A stretch of 40,797 nt of DNA from Clostridia bacterium. Lineage in GTDB: Bacteria; Bacillota_A; Clostridia; Oscillospirales; CAG-272. The notes below the pieces were generated by a model. That model was given only the letters and a program-made list of their open reading frames with translations, searched no databases and was not told the origin of the DNA. Shown piece after piece: positions 32,676 through 40,266 of this stretch (positions within the stretch are counted from its first letter, which is position 1; every line of letters begins with the position of its first letter). A program made the translations under genes and the position numbers. Location: positions 1 through 40,797 of the forward strand of contig JAGBGE010000017.1 in assembly GCA_017936125.1 (NCBI GenBank). The letters run 5' to 3'.

Positions 32676-33290
32676 ATGAAAAGAAATAAAAAAATCACTA
32701 AAATATTTATCGCTCTTTCACTCGCCATCGTGCTGCTTTTCGCCGGTGTAATCGGTGTCAGCGCAAATGAGGCGGCAGAGATAGCAGGCGAGGTCGTAGC
32801 GGAAGACGAGGAGGCTAACATCTTCGCGCAAATCTACTCGGTTGCGGAGGAAAATGCCGACAAGATTTTCTCGGCGCTCGCCTTTATCGGCACGCTTATC
32901 GTCGGCGCGATGTATAAAAGCGGTCTGCTCCCCCTGCTCTCTGACGCGCTGGGCAAGCTCAGAGGCGCTCTCGACGGAATCAAGTCGGAGAACGAGCGGT
33001 ATGAAAGCATCGTTGGAGCGAAAATTTCCGACATCGGCAACTCGGTCAAGAGTATTGAGGAGTCTATCGGCAAGACGAACGGTGAGATAGCGAGAATAGA
33101 AAGCTCGCTTGCGACCTACGAAAGAGCGCTTGCCGAGCGCGAGTGTATGAAGATTATTCTCTCCTCGCAGATAGATATGCTTTACAGCATCTTTATGGCT
33201 TCCTCGCTTCCGCAGTTCGAGAAAGAGGAAATCGGTAACAAAATTTCTAAAATGAGAGAGGAGCTTAACTCCTATGAAGGCAACGAATAA
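32676..33290 (+). CDS. Membrane protein with coiled coil, holin or spanin candidate
   Basis: This 204-residue protein begins with basic residues and a hydrophobic signal or membrane segment (about 8-30, ending GVSANEAA). A second hydrophobic segment lies at about 61-83 (IFSALAFIGTLIVGAMYKSG). A long helical region with heptads (about 90-175) follows, then a charged tail. The ATG at 32676 is preferred to an upstream GTG because GAAAGGAACACA lies just before it. The position after structural genes is where lysis genes often lie, but no enzymatic partner is present. Confidence 0.55.
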   Translation: MKRNKKITKIFIALSLAIVLLFAGVIGVSANEAAEIAGEVVAEDEEANIFAQIYSVAEENADKIFSALAFIGTLIVGAMYKSGLLPLLSDALGKLRGALDGIKSENERYESIVGAKISDIGNSVKSIEESIGKTNGEIARIESSLATYERALAERECMKIILSSQIDMLYSIFMASSLPQFEKEEIGNKISKMREELNSYEGNE

Positions 33291-33636
33291 GCGTAAATTT
33301 GTAAATATTATTTTACATATTATCGGATTTTTGCTTTGTATAGTGCCTGCTGCCGTCTGCACTATGCTCTACTTCCCCGTGTGGAGAGAGGCAGGCGCGG
33401 CAAGCTGTATCGCGGGCGGTGGAGCGCTGATACTCGTGATATGCGCAGTACCGCTATTCAAGCTGCTGCGACGTCTGCTCTCCGGGGCGAGCGCCTATAT
33501 GATGTGGCTTATCGCCTTTCTGCTCTTCTTCGGGCTTTCAAAAATTGCCGCCGAGATGACGGTGATTTCCTTCGTCGGCTTCGCGTCGAATCTCATCGGC
33601 GCGGTTCTTATGAAGGTGGGTACGAAGAATGAATAA
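33274..33636 (+). CDS. Small polytopic membrane protein, holin-like size
   Basis: This 120-residue protein has three to four membrane segments (about 9-31, 42-62, 70-90, 95-113) and basic ends. Size and topology would suit a class I holin, but no holin family motif is clear. It overlaps the preceding gene by 17 bases and the following one by eight, so the three membrane genes form a tightly coupled set. Confidence 0.55.
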   Translation: MKATNKRKFVNIILHIIGFLLCIVPAAVCTMLYFPVWREAGAASCIAGGGALILVICAVPLFKLLRRLLSGASAYMMWLIAFLLFFGLSKIAAEMTVISFVGFASNLIGAVLMKVGTKNE

Positions 33637-34465
33637 GCAGGGATTTGACAAGGAGCTGCTCGAGTTCTCGTCGGTGATGAACAGCGGCTATCTCTTTATG
33701 GTAAACAATGCCGGCAAGGTTATCGCGCTCGTGACTATAATCGTTACGGTGCTGGTGACCTTCACCGACATCAGCTTCCAGTCCTTCGGCAGCGAGAGCT
33801 TCACAACCTCTTTTATCGTGATGCTGATTTCCTCTTATATCATCTACTTCTCGCTCGAGGAATCGGGCGAGGCGCTGGGCAGGGAGAGTGAGGAATATAA
33901 AGCCTCGCTTCTCTCCTACCGAGAGGCAAAGAGTGAGATAAATCCCGACTCGGTGGGCGCTCTGCGTGACTTCTGCTCGGAGTACGCTATGGACGAGCTC
34001 GCTTACAGACGGGCAAATTTCCTGATGGAAAAGGGACTCTCTCTCGAGGAGTACGAGGCGTATAAGCGCGGTGAGGCGGTCAGCAAGAGGGCGAAGCGAA
34101 TTTTTGAGCGCGCCGAGGCTATGAAGCCCGTGAGGCTCACGCCTGCGGCGCTGCTCTCAGGCGAGCATATGGCGCTCTCGTCGGAGCTTGAAAGCCCCGA
34201 GAGAAAGAAACTCGCAACCTCGCTCCGTATACTGATACCCTCAACGGCGTGTATGATTTTCACCATTTCGGTGATACTCACCGCCAAGGGCGAGCTGTCA
34301 GCGTCGGTGATAATCGACGGCATACTGAAGCTCTCGGCACTGCCGATAATCGGCTTCAGAGCATATAGCGCGGGATATAACTACGCAAGGAACGAGAAAT
34401 CGCTCTGGCTGCAAACGAGAGCAAGGCTGCTCTCCGCATTCACAAAGCAAAAAAATAACGCCTGA
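33629..34465 (+). CDS. Four-helix membrane protein with long cytoplasmic loop
   Basis: This 278-residue protein has two amino-terminal membrane segments (about 28-46 and 58-76), a charged helical loop of about 110 residues (with the YREAKSEINPDSVGALRDFC and GLSLEEYEAYKRGEAV blocks), and two more segments (about 200-222 and 228-248). It matches no family I can name. It is the last gene of the phage-derived operon; a terminator follows seven bases on. A role in anchoring particles at the membrane or in release is inference from position alone. Confidence 0.55.
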   Translation: MNKQGFDKELLEFSSVMNSGYLFMVNNAGKVIALVTIIVTVLVTFTDISFQSFGSESFTTSFIVMLISSYIIYFSLEESGEALGRESEEYKASLLSYREAKSEINPDSVGALRDFCSEYAMDELAYRRANFLMEKGLSLEEYEAYKRGEAVSKRAKRIFERAEAMKPVRLTPAALLSGEHMALSSELESPERKKLATSLRILIPSTACMIFTISVILTAKGELSASVIIDGILKLSALPIIGFRAYSAGYNYARNEKSLWLQTRARLLSAFTKQKNNA

Positions 34466-34471
34466 CGGCGT

Positions 34472-34505
34472 GGGCAGAGTCAAAAATATTGACTTTGCCC
34501 TTTTT
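34472..34505 (+). terminator. Terminator of the phage operon, overlapping the next promoter
   Basis: GGGCAGAGTCA (34472-34482) pairs with TGACTTTGCCC (34490-34500) with one G:U pair, followed by TTTTT. The 3' arm contains the TTGACT -35 box of the helicase promoter. Confidence 0.85.
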
Positions 34506-34517
34506 ATATGGTACAAT
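34489..34517 (+). promoter_or_regulatory. Promoter of the DinG-like helicase gene
   Basis: TTGACT (34489-34494), 17 bases, TACAAT (34512-34517), with extended -10 TATGG. The -35 box lies in the 3' arm of the terminator. AAAGGAG precedes the ATG at 34551. Confidence 0.75.
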
Positions 34518-34550
34518 AATTTTATTAGATTTTTGACGAAAGGAGCGCCT

Positions 34551-36944
34551 ATGAAATACGACGTAAATGAAGAAAAAATCATAGTTTCACTGCGTGAGTT
34601 CGTGTCTATCGCCAGGCGCTCAATTTCCGCGACTGCGAGCTTTGACGAGGACGAGCCGCATCTCTCGGAGGTTTCGTCAAGGCGGCTTGCCGCTATCGTC
34701 GGCTCGCTAGAGGCGGTAGATTTCTCGCACGAGTTCTCGGCTATGGAGCATAGCTTCAGACTGCTGCTGCGCGCTGATGGAATTGAGGGCGACAGAGTCA
34801 CCCTCGCGGGCGAGGTAATCTCGCACAAGGCGGAGCCAAACAAAGAGGAGCTTGCCGAATTACGAGGAGAGGCGTTCGTGCTTGCTTACGCGCTGGCTGA
34901 AAGGGAGAAGCTCGGCTCGGTGGAAATCAGGCTGGTTTTCCTCTCGGAGAACGGACTCTACAAGGAGCTGACCGAGCGAGTGGAGCTATCGAAGCTTGCA
35001 AAATTCTTCAACAAATGCGTCGGGGTGGTAAAGAAGTTCTCGCTCCCCGAGCTCGAGCGCGTGACCGAAAGGCTACCCACGCTTGCGGCTATGAAATTCC
35101 CGTACGATAAAATCCGTGAGGGACAGAGCGAGTTCGTTCGCACGGCTTACCGCACTCTCGCGAGGGGCGGTGTGCTTTACGCCTCTGCGCCGACGGGTAC
35201 GGGCAAGACGGTTTCGGCTCTCTACCCTGCTCTGCGCGCTTTGGGTGACGGGCGGGTCGATAAGGTCTTTTACCTCACCCCCAAGACCACCACTGCCGAG
35301 GCAGCCAAGGAATGCCTCGAGCTTATCACAGAGCGCGGCGCTGTCGTGCGCGCTATAATACTGACGGCGAAGGAGCGCTGCTGCATAGGTAGACACGCCT
35401 GCCGTGAGTCGAGGCGGCTATGCCCTCTCGCGCCCTGCAAGAATATCGCCGAGGCGGCTCTCGCGCTCTACAAAAAGGGGCTTACCGTTGTGACGGTCAA
35501 GGACTTCACGGCTGTCGCAAGCGAGTACAGAGTCTGCCCACACGAGCTATCGCTCACCTACTCCGAGCTCTGCGACGTGGTTATCTGCGACTTCAACTAT
35601 CTCTTTGACCCGCAGGTTTACATCAGACGCTTCTTCACCGAGGGTGGAAAATACGCATTCCTAGTCGACGAGGCGCACAACCTCTGTGAGCGTGCGAGAG
35701 AGATGTATTCAGCAGAGATTTCGGCAGAGGAAATTGCCGAGCCCGAGGAGAACGAGGTGCTCGGAGTACTCTCCCGAACCAAGAAAATGGCAGGCGCTGC
35801 CGCCACCGTCTTTTACGAGACTCTCTTCCCGTTTGTAAAGGAAGAGCTGCGTGAAAACCGCGATGGCGAGATGGTCGGCGCGGCGAATCTCTCGGAGATT
35901 CCGTCGAGGCTTTATTCGCTATTTGACGAGCTGCTCACCGTCTGCGACGAGGAGCTGCGTGATAATCTGCGCTCTCGTGACGAGGAACGTGACGCAAGAG
36001 TCAAGGCTCTGCGCAACTATTACTATAAGATGAAAAAATTCGCCGATGCGATGTCACGCTTCGACGATGCGTATAAAATGTTCGTGTTCTTCGAGGGCGG
36101 CAGAATCCGAGTTAAGATTTTCTGCCTCGACACAGGTCCCGCTATCAAGAAGCGACTCGGCAAAGGACACGGCGCGGTGCTATTCTCTGCAACGCTCTCA
36201 CCTCTCGGCTATTATCGCTCGGTGCTTGGCGGTGAGCGAAGCGACGAGATGCTTGAGGTAAACTCGCCCTTTGCGCCAGAGCAGCTCTCGGTGGCAATAA
36301 TGGATAAAATCAGCACGCGCTACTCCGAGCGTGAGGACACTCTGCTCGCCGTCTGCCGCGCTATTGCGGCAACCGTTTCGGCAAAGCGCGGAAATTATAT
36401 GATTTTCTCCCCCTCGTTCGCCTACTCCGAGGCGCTCGCCAAGGTATTTATGGCAAAGTACCCGAAGCTGCACGTCATCTCGCAGAAGCGTGATATGACC
36501 AAGGCGGAAAAAGAGGAATTCCTCGCGGAGTTCAGAAAAGAGGACTCGTCGTATCTAATCGGATTTTGCGTTATGGGCGGCATCTATGCCGAGGGCATCG
36601 ACCTCGCGGGCGACTCGCTAATCGGCGCGGTGATAGTCGGCATCGGTATGCCTGCGCTCTCCTACGAGCGAGAGGCTATCGCGGAATATTACCAGGAAAA
36701 ATACGAGGAAGGCAAGCAGTACGCCTATATTTACCCGGGTATGAACCGTGTGTTCCAGGCGGCAGGACGAGTCATCAGGCGTGAGGACGACAGAGGCGTT
36801 ATCGTGCTTATCGACGACCGCTTCGACGATCCCATCTACCGCAAGAGCCTTCCGAGCCTTTGGGAAGGCGTTAAGTTTATTGGCGACTCAAAGGAGCTGA
36901 AGCAGGAGCTGGAGGAATTCTGGCGAGCAGATGCCGACAACTAA
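34551..36944 (+). CDS. DinG/XPD-family Fe-S ATP-dependent DNA helicase
   Basis: This 797-residue superfamily 2 helicase should unwind DNA 5' to 3'. After an amino-terminal domain of about 190 residues (VSLREFVSIARRSISATASF, a region that in related proteins is a PD-(D/E)XK nuclease-like fold), come Walker A SAPTGTGKT (Lys219), four-cysteine cluster positions Cys277/278, Cys284, Cys291 and Cys296 for a 4Fe-4S centre, the DEAH box (373-376), a FSATLSPLGYY motif and motif VI QAAGRVIRR (Arg740). The ATG at 34551 follows AAAGGAG; an upstream in-frame start would lie in the terminator. It is transcribed alone and probably belongs to the chromosome, not the phage operon. Confidence 0.9.
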   Translation: MKYDVNEEKIIVSLREFVSIARRSISATASFDEDEPHLSEVSSRRLAAIVGSLEAVDFSHEFSAMEHSFRLLLRADGIEGDRVTLAGEVISHKAEPNKEELAELRGEAFVLAYALAEREKLGSVEIRLVFLSENGLYKELTERVELSKLAKFFNKCVGVVKKFSLPELERVTERLPTLAAMKFPYDKIREGQSEFVRTAYRTLARGGVLYASAPTGTGKTVSALYPALRALGDGRVDKVFYLTPKTTTAEAAKECLELITERGAVVRAIILTAKERCCIGRHACRESRRLCPLAPCKNIAEAALALYKKGLTVVTVKDFTAVASEYRVCPHELSLTYSELCDVVICDFNYLFDPQVYIRRFFTEGGKYAFLVDEAHNLCERAREMYSAEISAEEIAEPEENEVLGVLSRTKKMAGAAATVFYETLFPFVKEELRENRDGEMVGAANLSEIPSRLYSLFDELLTVCDEELRDNLRSRDEERDARVKALRNYYYKMKKFADAMSRFDDAYKMFVFFEGGRIRVKIFCLDTGPAIKKRLGKGHGAVLFSATLSPLGYYRSVLGGERSDEMLEVNSPFAPEQLSVAIMDKISTRYSEREDTLLAVCRAIAATVSAKRGNYMIFSPSFAYSEALAKVFMAKYPKLHVISQKRDMTKAEKEEFLAEFRKEDSSYLIGFCVMGGIYAEGIDLAGDSLIGAVIVGIGMPALSYEREAIAEYYQEKYEEGKQYAYIYPGMNRVFQAAGRVIRREDDRGVIVLIDDRFDDPIYRKSLPSLWEGVKFIGDSKELKQELEEFWRADADN

Positions 36945-37001
36945 GTGTTGTTTTCGTCGTAGCGAAACAAAAATAGCAAAAAGGCAACAAATATTTGACA
37001 C

Positions 37002-37030
37002 TTGACAAATAGACATATATGGTATATAAT
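37002..37030 (+). promoter_or_regulatory. Perfect consensus sigma-A promoter
   Basis: TTGACA (37002-37007), 17 bases, TATAAT (37025-37030). A second TTGACA at 36995-37000 may be an alternative -35. It serves the membrane protein at 37093. Confidence 0.88.
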
Positions 37031-37092
37031 GTTAATTAAGATGGTATCATGATTATTAAATTTCACATGACACCCGAAAGGAGAACTAAAAA

Positions 37093-37503
37093 ATGAGAAG
37101 ATTTCTTGGTGTAATCCCACTTTTAGCTTATCTCTTTGCATCGCTTGCCACGGTAGGAATCGGTTTGATTTTCGTTGGCGGGGCAGATTCTTTATTCCAG
37201 GAAGATGCCGGACTTGGTCTGGGTGAAGGATTTATTGATATATTGGGTGAAGTGACAGCCAATATCCTCGTAATACCGATCTTCCTTGTCGCATGCATTC
37301 CTCTCGTGATGTTTATATTCAAGCTTATACACCTTATAACCCGTGCGAGATTTTGTGGTATCATTTGCGTACTCATTGACGTTTTAGTTACCGTAGCTCT
37401 CTTCGTTGCAGCCTTTAGCACTCCCGACGGCGGCTTCATCGCTGCCATAGCTGCTGCAGAGCTTGTGTGCTGCCTCTGTAACGTGGCATCGCTCGCGGGT
37501 TAA
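37093..37503 (+). CDS. Four-helix membrane protein, MRRxLGxIPL family
   Basis: This 136-residue protein has four membrane segments (about 5-28, 52-75, 80-105, 112-132) and the opening MRRFLGVIPLLAYL. It shares that opening and the FKLIHLITRARFCGIICVLI block with the genes at 22764 and 22335 on the other side of the phage operon. It has a perfect promoter, AAAGGAG as ribosome binding site and its own terminator, so it should be well expressed. Function is unknown. Confidence 0.75.
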   Translation: MRRFLGVIPLLAYLFASLATVGIGLIFVGGADSLFQEDAGLGLGEGFIDILGEVTANILVIPIFLVACIPLVMFIFKLIHLITRARFCGIICVLIDVLVTVALFVAAFSTPDGGFIAAIAAAELVCCLCNVASLAG

Positions 37504-37514
37504 AATTACATATA

Positions 37515-37543
37515 AAAGGGGCTGTCTTTACGAGAGCCCCTTT
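37515..37543 (+). terminator. Intrinsic terminator
   Basis: AAAGGGGCT (37515-37523) pairs with AGCCCCTTT (37535-37543) around an 11-base loop. Only a short T run follows, so efficiency may be moderate. It separates the membrane gene from the LRR lipoprotein. Confidence 0.7.
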
Positions 37544-37574
37544 AAGTTAAATCATTATCCAAAAGGAGAAAATT

Positions 37575-38540
37575 ATGAAAAGACTTTTACTTCTTTTTTT
37601 GCTTGCTTTCACGTTTGTGCTTGCGTTCACTTCGTGCAGTCTCTTCGAGGACGAGAAGGTGTACTATCAAATTTCGGAGTCCGGCGATTATGCCGAGGTT
37701 GTAGGTTACAATCACGCCACCTCGTTGGGAGAAGTGGTAATCAAGTCGGAATATAAGGGCAAACCGGTAACCAAAATTGCTGACGAAGCGTTTAATCAAT
37801 CTTTGGACATGACCTCGGTAGTAATACCTGACAGCGTAAAGGTTATTGGTAAAGATGCATTCCGCAACTCCGGCATAACTTCCCTGGTTATTGGCAACAG
37901 CGTTACTACCATTGGAGACGGTGCATTCAGCAGTTGTGGTTTATACTCCGTCGAGATTCCAAGCAGTGTTACGAGCATCGGAGAGGGTGCGTTCGGAAGC
38001 AACAATCTCACCAGCGTAACAATTCCAGGTAGCGTAACCGACATTGCAGCCAGTGCGTTTGCGCAGTGCGAAAAGCTTTCTTCGGTAGTAATTTCGAGCG
38101 GCGTTACCAGTATTGGACGCGAGGCATTTGCTGCTTGCTTTGCTCTTACTTCTATTGAAATTCCCGATAGCGTGACAAATATTGAAGAGCGTGCTTTTTC
38201 GGCTTGCAGAAGCCTTGAATCCATTGTACTTCCCAACAGCATAACTAGCATTCGCCATGCGACCTTTATTTCGTGTGAATCTCTTACCTCAATTGTAATT
38301 CCCGATACTGTAAGCAGCATAGGCGATAATGCTTTTGAGAACTGCGGTGCGCTTACTTCAATAGTAATCCCAAACAGCGTTAAGCACATTGGTGACTGTG
38401 CGTTTTTAAGCTGCAGTGCTCTTACCGACATATACTACGGCGGTAGTCAGGATAAGTGGTTTGAGATTAACGTGGCAGTGAACGGTGGCGCTCCTTGGGC
38501 AAATCTCACCGTTCATTACAACTACGTGCCTAATGAATAA
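37575..38540 (+). CDS. BspA-like LRR_5 lipoprotein
   Basis: This 321-residue protein has a lipoprotein signal with Cys21 (FTSC). Residues about 65-295 form about nine to ten LRR_5 units of the form LTSIEIPDSVTNIEERAFSA. The end LTDIYYGGSQDKWFEI, then LTVHYNYVP, matches the end of the 1288-residue lipoprotein at 13619, so the two share an architecture and probably a cap structure. There is no Cys-rich amino region here. AAAAGGAGAAAATT precedes the ATG. I see no promoter of its own, so it may depend on readthrough of the preceding terminator. Confidence 0.88.
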   Translation: MKRLLLLFLLAFTFVLAFTSCSLFEDEKVYYQISESGDYAEVVGYNHATSLGEVVIKSEYKGKPVTKIADEAFNQSLDMTSVVIPDSVKVIGKDAFRNSGITSLVIGNSVTTIGDGAFSSCGLYSVEIPSSVTSIGEGAFGSNNLTSVTIPGSVTDIAASAFAQCEKLSSVVISSGVTSIGREAFAACFALTSIEIPDSVTNIEERAFSACRSLESIVLPNSITSIRHATFISCESLTSIVIPDTVSSIGDNAFENCGALTSIVIPNSVKHIGDCAFLSCSALTDIYYGGSQDKWFEINVAVNGGAPWANLTVHYNYVPNE

Positions 38541-38591
38541 TCTGCGATAAATCATATTGATTTGGCGCAAGATAAAACTACATACAAAATC

Positions 38592-38624
38592 AAAAGGATG
38601 CCTTCAAAATGGGCATCCTTTTTT
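38592..38624. terminator. Bidirectional terminator
   Basis: AAAAGGATGCC (38592-38602) pairs with GGCATCCTTTT (38612-38622), with T and A runs on both sides. It serves the LRR lipoprotein (+) and the convergent small gene (-). Confidence 0.88.
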
Positions 38625-38898
38625 ATTCAAAACTCGACATAGCAGAGAGAAGGTAAGACGTTGCAAATCTAATTCCCTTAACGAAGGCTTCTGTCTTACA
38701 AATAGAGTCGAGCTCATAAATCGAATCACGATATAGTTCTAACAATTCCTTTTGCTCTTGGCTTAAAGTTTTTTCTAATATTTCTACTCGTTGTATTACA
38801 ACCCTCAAAGCCCTTTTTTCTTCCTCGCTAGAAAACGGTTCAAATGCCTCGATGTATTCCCATAACGTATGTAATGTTTTTCTGTCTTTAGTCACCAT
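38623..38898 (-). CDS. Small helical protein, DUF6809-like
   Basis: This 91-residue soluble protein is almost entirely helical: LWEYIEAFEPFSSEEEKRAL, then ILEKTLSQEQKELLELYRDS and FVKGIRFATSYLLSAM. The closing F..G.RFA..LL.A pattern is that of small DUF6809-type proteins widespread in Clostridia, with unknown function. The ATG at 38898 is chosen since GAGAGG lies seven bases upstream; an in-frame ATG at 38919 has no ribosome binding site. An AT-rich TATAAT lies at about 38930 on the - strand, but no -35 box is convincing. Confidence 0.72.
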   Translation of the reverse strand: MVTKDRKTLHTLWEYIEAFEPFSSEEEKRALRVVIQRVEILEKTLSQEQKELLELYRDSIYELDSICKTEAFVKGIRFATSYLLSAMSSFE

Positions 38899-38981
38899 AA
38901 AATAACCTCTCTTTTTCATTTAGGATGATTATATAATACACCATTTCTTATATTCTGTTGTCCTATGTTAAGACAATATGC

Positions 38982-39012
38982 AAAAAAGTGCTTGAATTTT
39001 TCCAAGCACTTT
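38982..39012 (-). terminator. Terminator of the luxS-mtnN unit
   Basis: AAAGTGCTTG (38985-38994) pairs with CAAGCACTTT (39003-39012). On the - strand the stem is followed by TTTTTT, about 35 bases after the mtnN stop. Confidence 0.85.
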
Positions 39013-39047
39013 CGTATTTACGATATTTTTCTTTGTTTTGTTATACT

Positions 39048-39743
39048 TTACCACTTCTCGATGAGAGCCAAGGTAAGATTCGTCGAATTTCTTGCCGCTA
39101 TGCCGAGGAAGGTCGGGTAGTCCATCGTGGCTTCGCCGTCGGCGGAGTCGGTGATTGCTCGAACTACGGCAAAGGGTGTGCCGTTGACGAATGCCGTCTG
39201 CGCGATAGCGCAGCCCTCCATCTCGCAGGCGTCTGCCGCGAAGTCGGCTATGAGTCTATCCTTGTCATCGCTCGACGCGATGAACTTATCGCCCGTGGCG
39301 ATTCTGCCGCGTGTGGCGCGCAGACCGAGGCTGTTGGCAGAGTCGAGAAGTATCTCCCCTGCTCTCTTGTCCGCCTCGAAGTAAATCATATTTATGCCCG
39401 ATACGAGTCCCTTGGGGTCGCCTATCGGCGAGGTATCCATATCGTGCTGGCAGAGGGTATCGGCTATCACGATGTCACCCGTGGTGAGCCCTGCCGCAAG
39501 CGCGCCGCCGACGCCCGTATTGACGAGCAGACCGGGCGAATATTTGAGTATCATAACCTCTGCGCATATAGCGGCAAAGACCTTGCCGATTCCGCATTTC
39601 GCTATCGCGACGGTTTTGTCACCGATTTTACCCGTGTGGAAGGCAATACCGCTGACCGTCTCACTCGCTCTATCGTTAAGGGCTGCAATTATCGCCTCAA
39701 CCTCGGGCTCCATAGCGCCGATTATTCCAATATCAACCGTCAT
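39048..39743 (-). CDS. mtnN: 5'-methylthioadenosine/S-adenosylhomocysteine nucleosidase
   Basis: MtnN (Pfs) removes adenine from S-adenosylhomocysteine and methylthioadenosine. The 231-residue protein opens IGIIGAMEPEVEAI with Glu12, has VNTGVGGALA, and the catalytic set CEMEGCAIAQ (Glu176) and AITDSADG (Asp199), equivalent to Glu12, Glu174 and Asp197 of the E. coli enzyme. Its start overlaps the luxS stop by four bases. Together they convert S-adenosylhomocysteine to adenine, homocysteine and the AI-2 precursor. Confidence 0.95.
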   Translation of the reverse strand: MTVDIGIIGAMEPEVEAIIAALNDRASETVSGIAFHTGKIGDKTVAIAKCGIGKVFAAICAEVMILKYSPGLLVNTGVGGALAAGLTTGDIVIADTLCQHDMDTSPIGDPKGLVSGINMIYFEADKRAGEILLDSANSLGLRATRGRIATGDKFIASSDDKDRLIADFAADACEMEGCAIAQTAFVNGTPFAVVRAITDSADGEATMDYPTFLGIAARNSTNLTLALIEKW

Positions 39744-40213
39744 ATCTTTTCTCCCTTGTACTTGAAGTCCTGCTCACGCGAGTTGAGCGCGGCTAGGTAC
39801 TTCTCTGCCTCGCGCTTTGCGGCGGCGAGGTCTAAATTCTTATAGTTTCCGCACTCACGGCGCACCGCGCCGAACATCTCGCCGTCGTGCTCGATAATCT
39901 TCTTCAAGGTATCCTTGACGACAGAGAGCACTACCGAGTTATCGGCATCACGAATGAGGAGATAAAATCCCGTCTGACAGCCCATAGGGCCGAAATAAAT
40001 AACTCTGTCGGCAATTATGCTTGCGCGAACGTAGGTCGCGAACATATGCTCGAGCGAATGCATAGTAAGGTTGTCCATATAGTCACCTGCGTTGGGAACT
40101 CTGGTGCGCAGGTCGTAGGTTGTGACGTCACCGTCGATGCGTGAGACGTAGATGCCCTCTGTCAAGAGGTCGTGGTCAACCGTGAAAGATGCAATTTTCC
40201 TGATTTTTTCCAT
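39740..40213 (-). CDS. luxS: S-ribosylhomocysteine lyase
   Basis: LuxS cleaves S-ribosylhomocysteine to homocysteine and 4,5-dihydroxy-2,3-pentanedione, the AI-2 precursor. The 157-residue enzyme has the metal ligands His52 and His56 in MHSLEHMFATYVR, the catalytic Glu55, the catalytic Cys79 in GPMGCQTGFYL and the metal Cys121 in ECGNYKNLDL. The length is typical. AAAGGATAAATT precedes the ATG. Whether it signals or only recycles methyl groups cannot be read here; the direct overlap with mtnN favours recycling as a core role. Confidence 0.96.
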   Translation of the reverse strand: MEKIRKIASFTVDHDLLTEGIYVSRIDGDVTTYDLRTRVPNAGDYMDNLTMHSLEHMFATYVRASIIADRVIYFGPMGCQTGFYLLIRDADNSVVLSVVKDTLKKIIEHDGEMFGAVRRECGNYKNLDLAAAKREAEKYLAALNSREQDFKYKGEKI

Positions 40214-40230
40214 AATTTATCCTTTAAATT

Positions 40231-40264
40231 AGGGCGTTGCCAAATGGAAACGCCCTTTGTTTTT
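40231..40264 (+). terminator. Hairpin between glyS and luxS, T run on the + strand
   Basis: AGGGCGTT (40231-40238) and AACGCCCT (40249-40256) pair; the T run TTTGTTTTT lies on the + strand, although all nearby genes are on the - strand. For glyS-to-luxS transcripts it is a hairpin without U tail and may be a processing or attenuation element. Confidence 0.5.
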
Positions 40265-40266
40265 AA

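Larger units (their letters stand above)
23468..34465 (+). mobile_element. Phage-derived virion operon without integration or lysis genes
   Basis: Twelve consecutive + strand genes, mostly overlapping or spaced under 55 bases, follow the order of a short-tailed phage head module: small terminase, large terminase, portal, scaffold-like, capsid, connector, large virion protein, two small proteins and three membrane proteins. No integrase, repressor, replication, tape measure, tail fibre or amidase gene is present, and no attachment-site repeat is visible at the ends. All reading frames look intact. A decayed prophage usually shows broken frames, so retention under selection (a domesticated particle, a transfer agent or a satellite) is a real option. 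Confidence 0.75.

Noticed and set aside
23169..34550. Attachment-site direct repeats flanking the phage block
   Set aside because: The only shared string I found is the TATGGTA-AAT promoter element, which also occurs elsewhere in the window.
34551..36944. Helicase as part of the phage operon
   Set aside because: It has its own promoter after a strong terminator, and DinG-type helicases are ordinary chromosomal genes.
38958..39845. A 295-codon + strand ORF across mtnN and luxS
   Set aside because: It opposes two enzymes with complete active sites and lacks a ribosome binding site.
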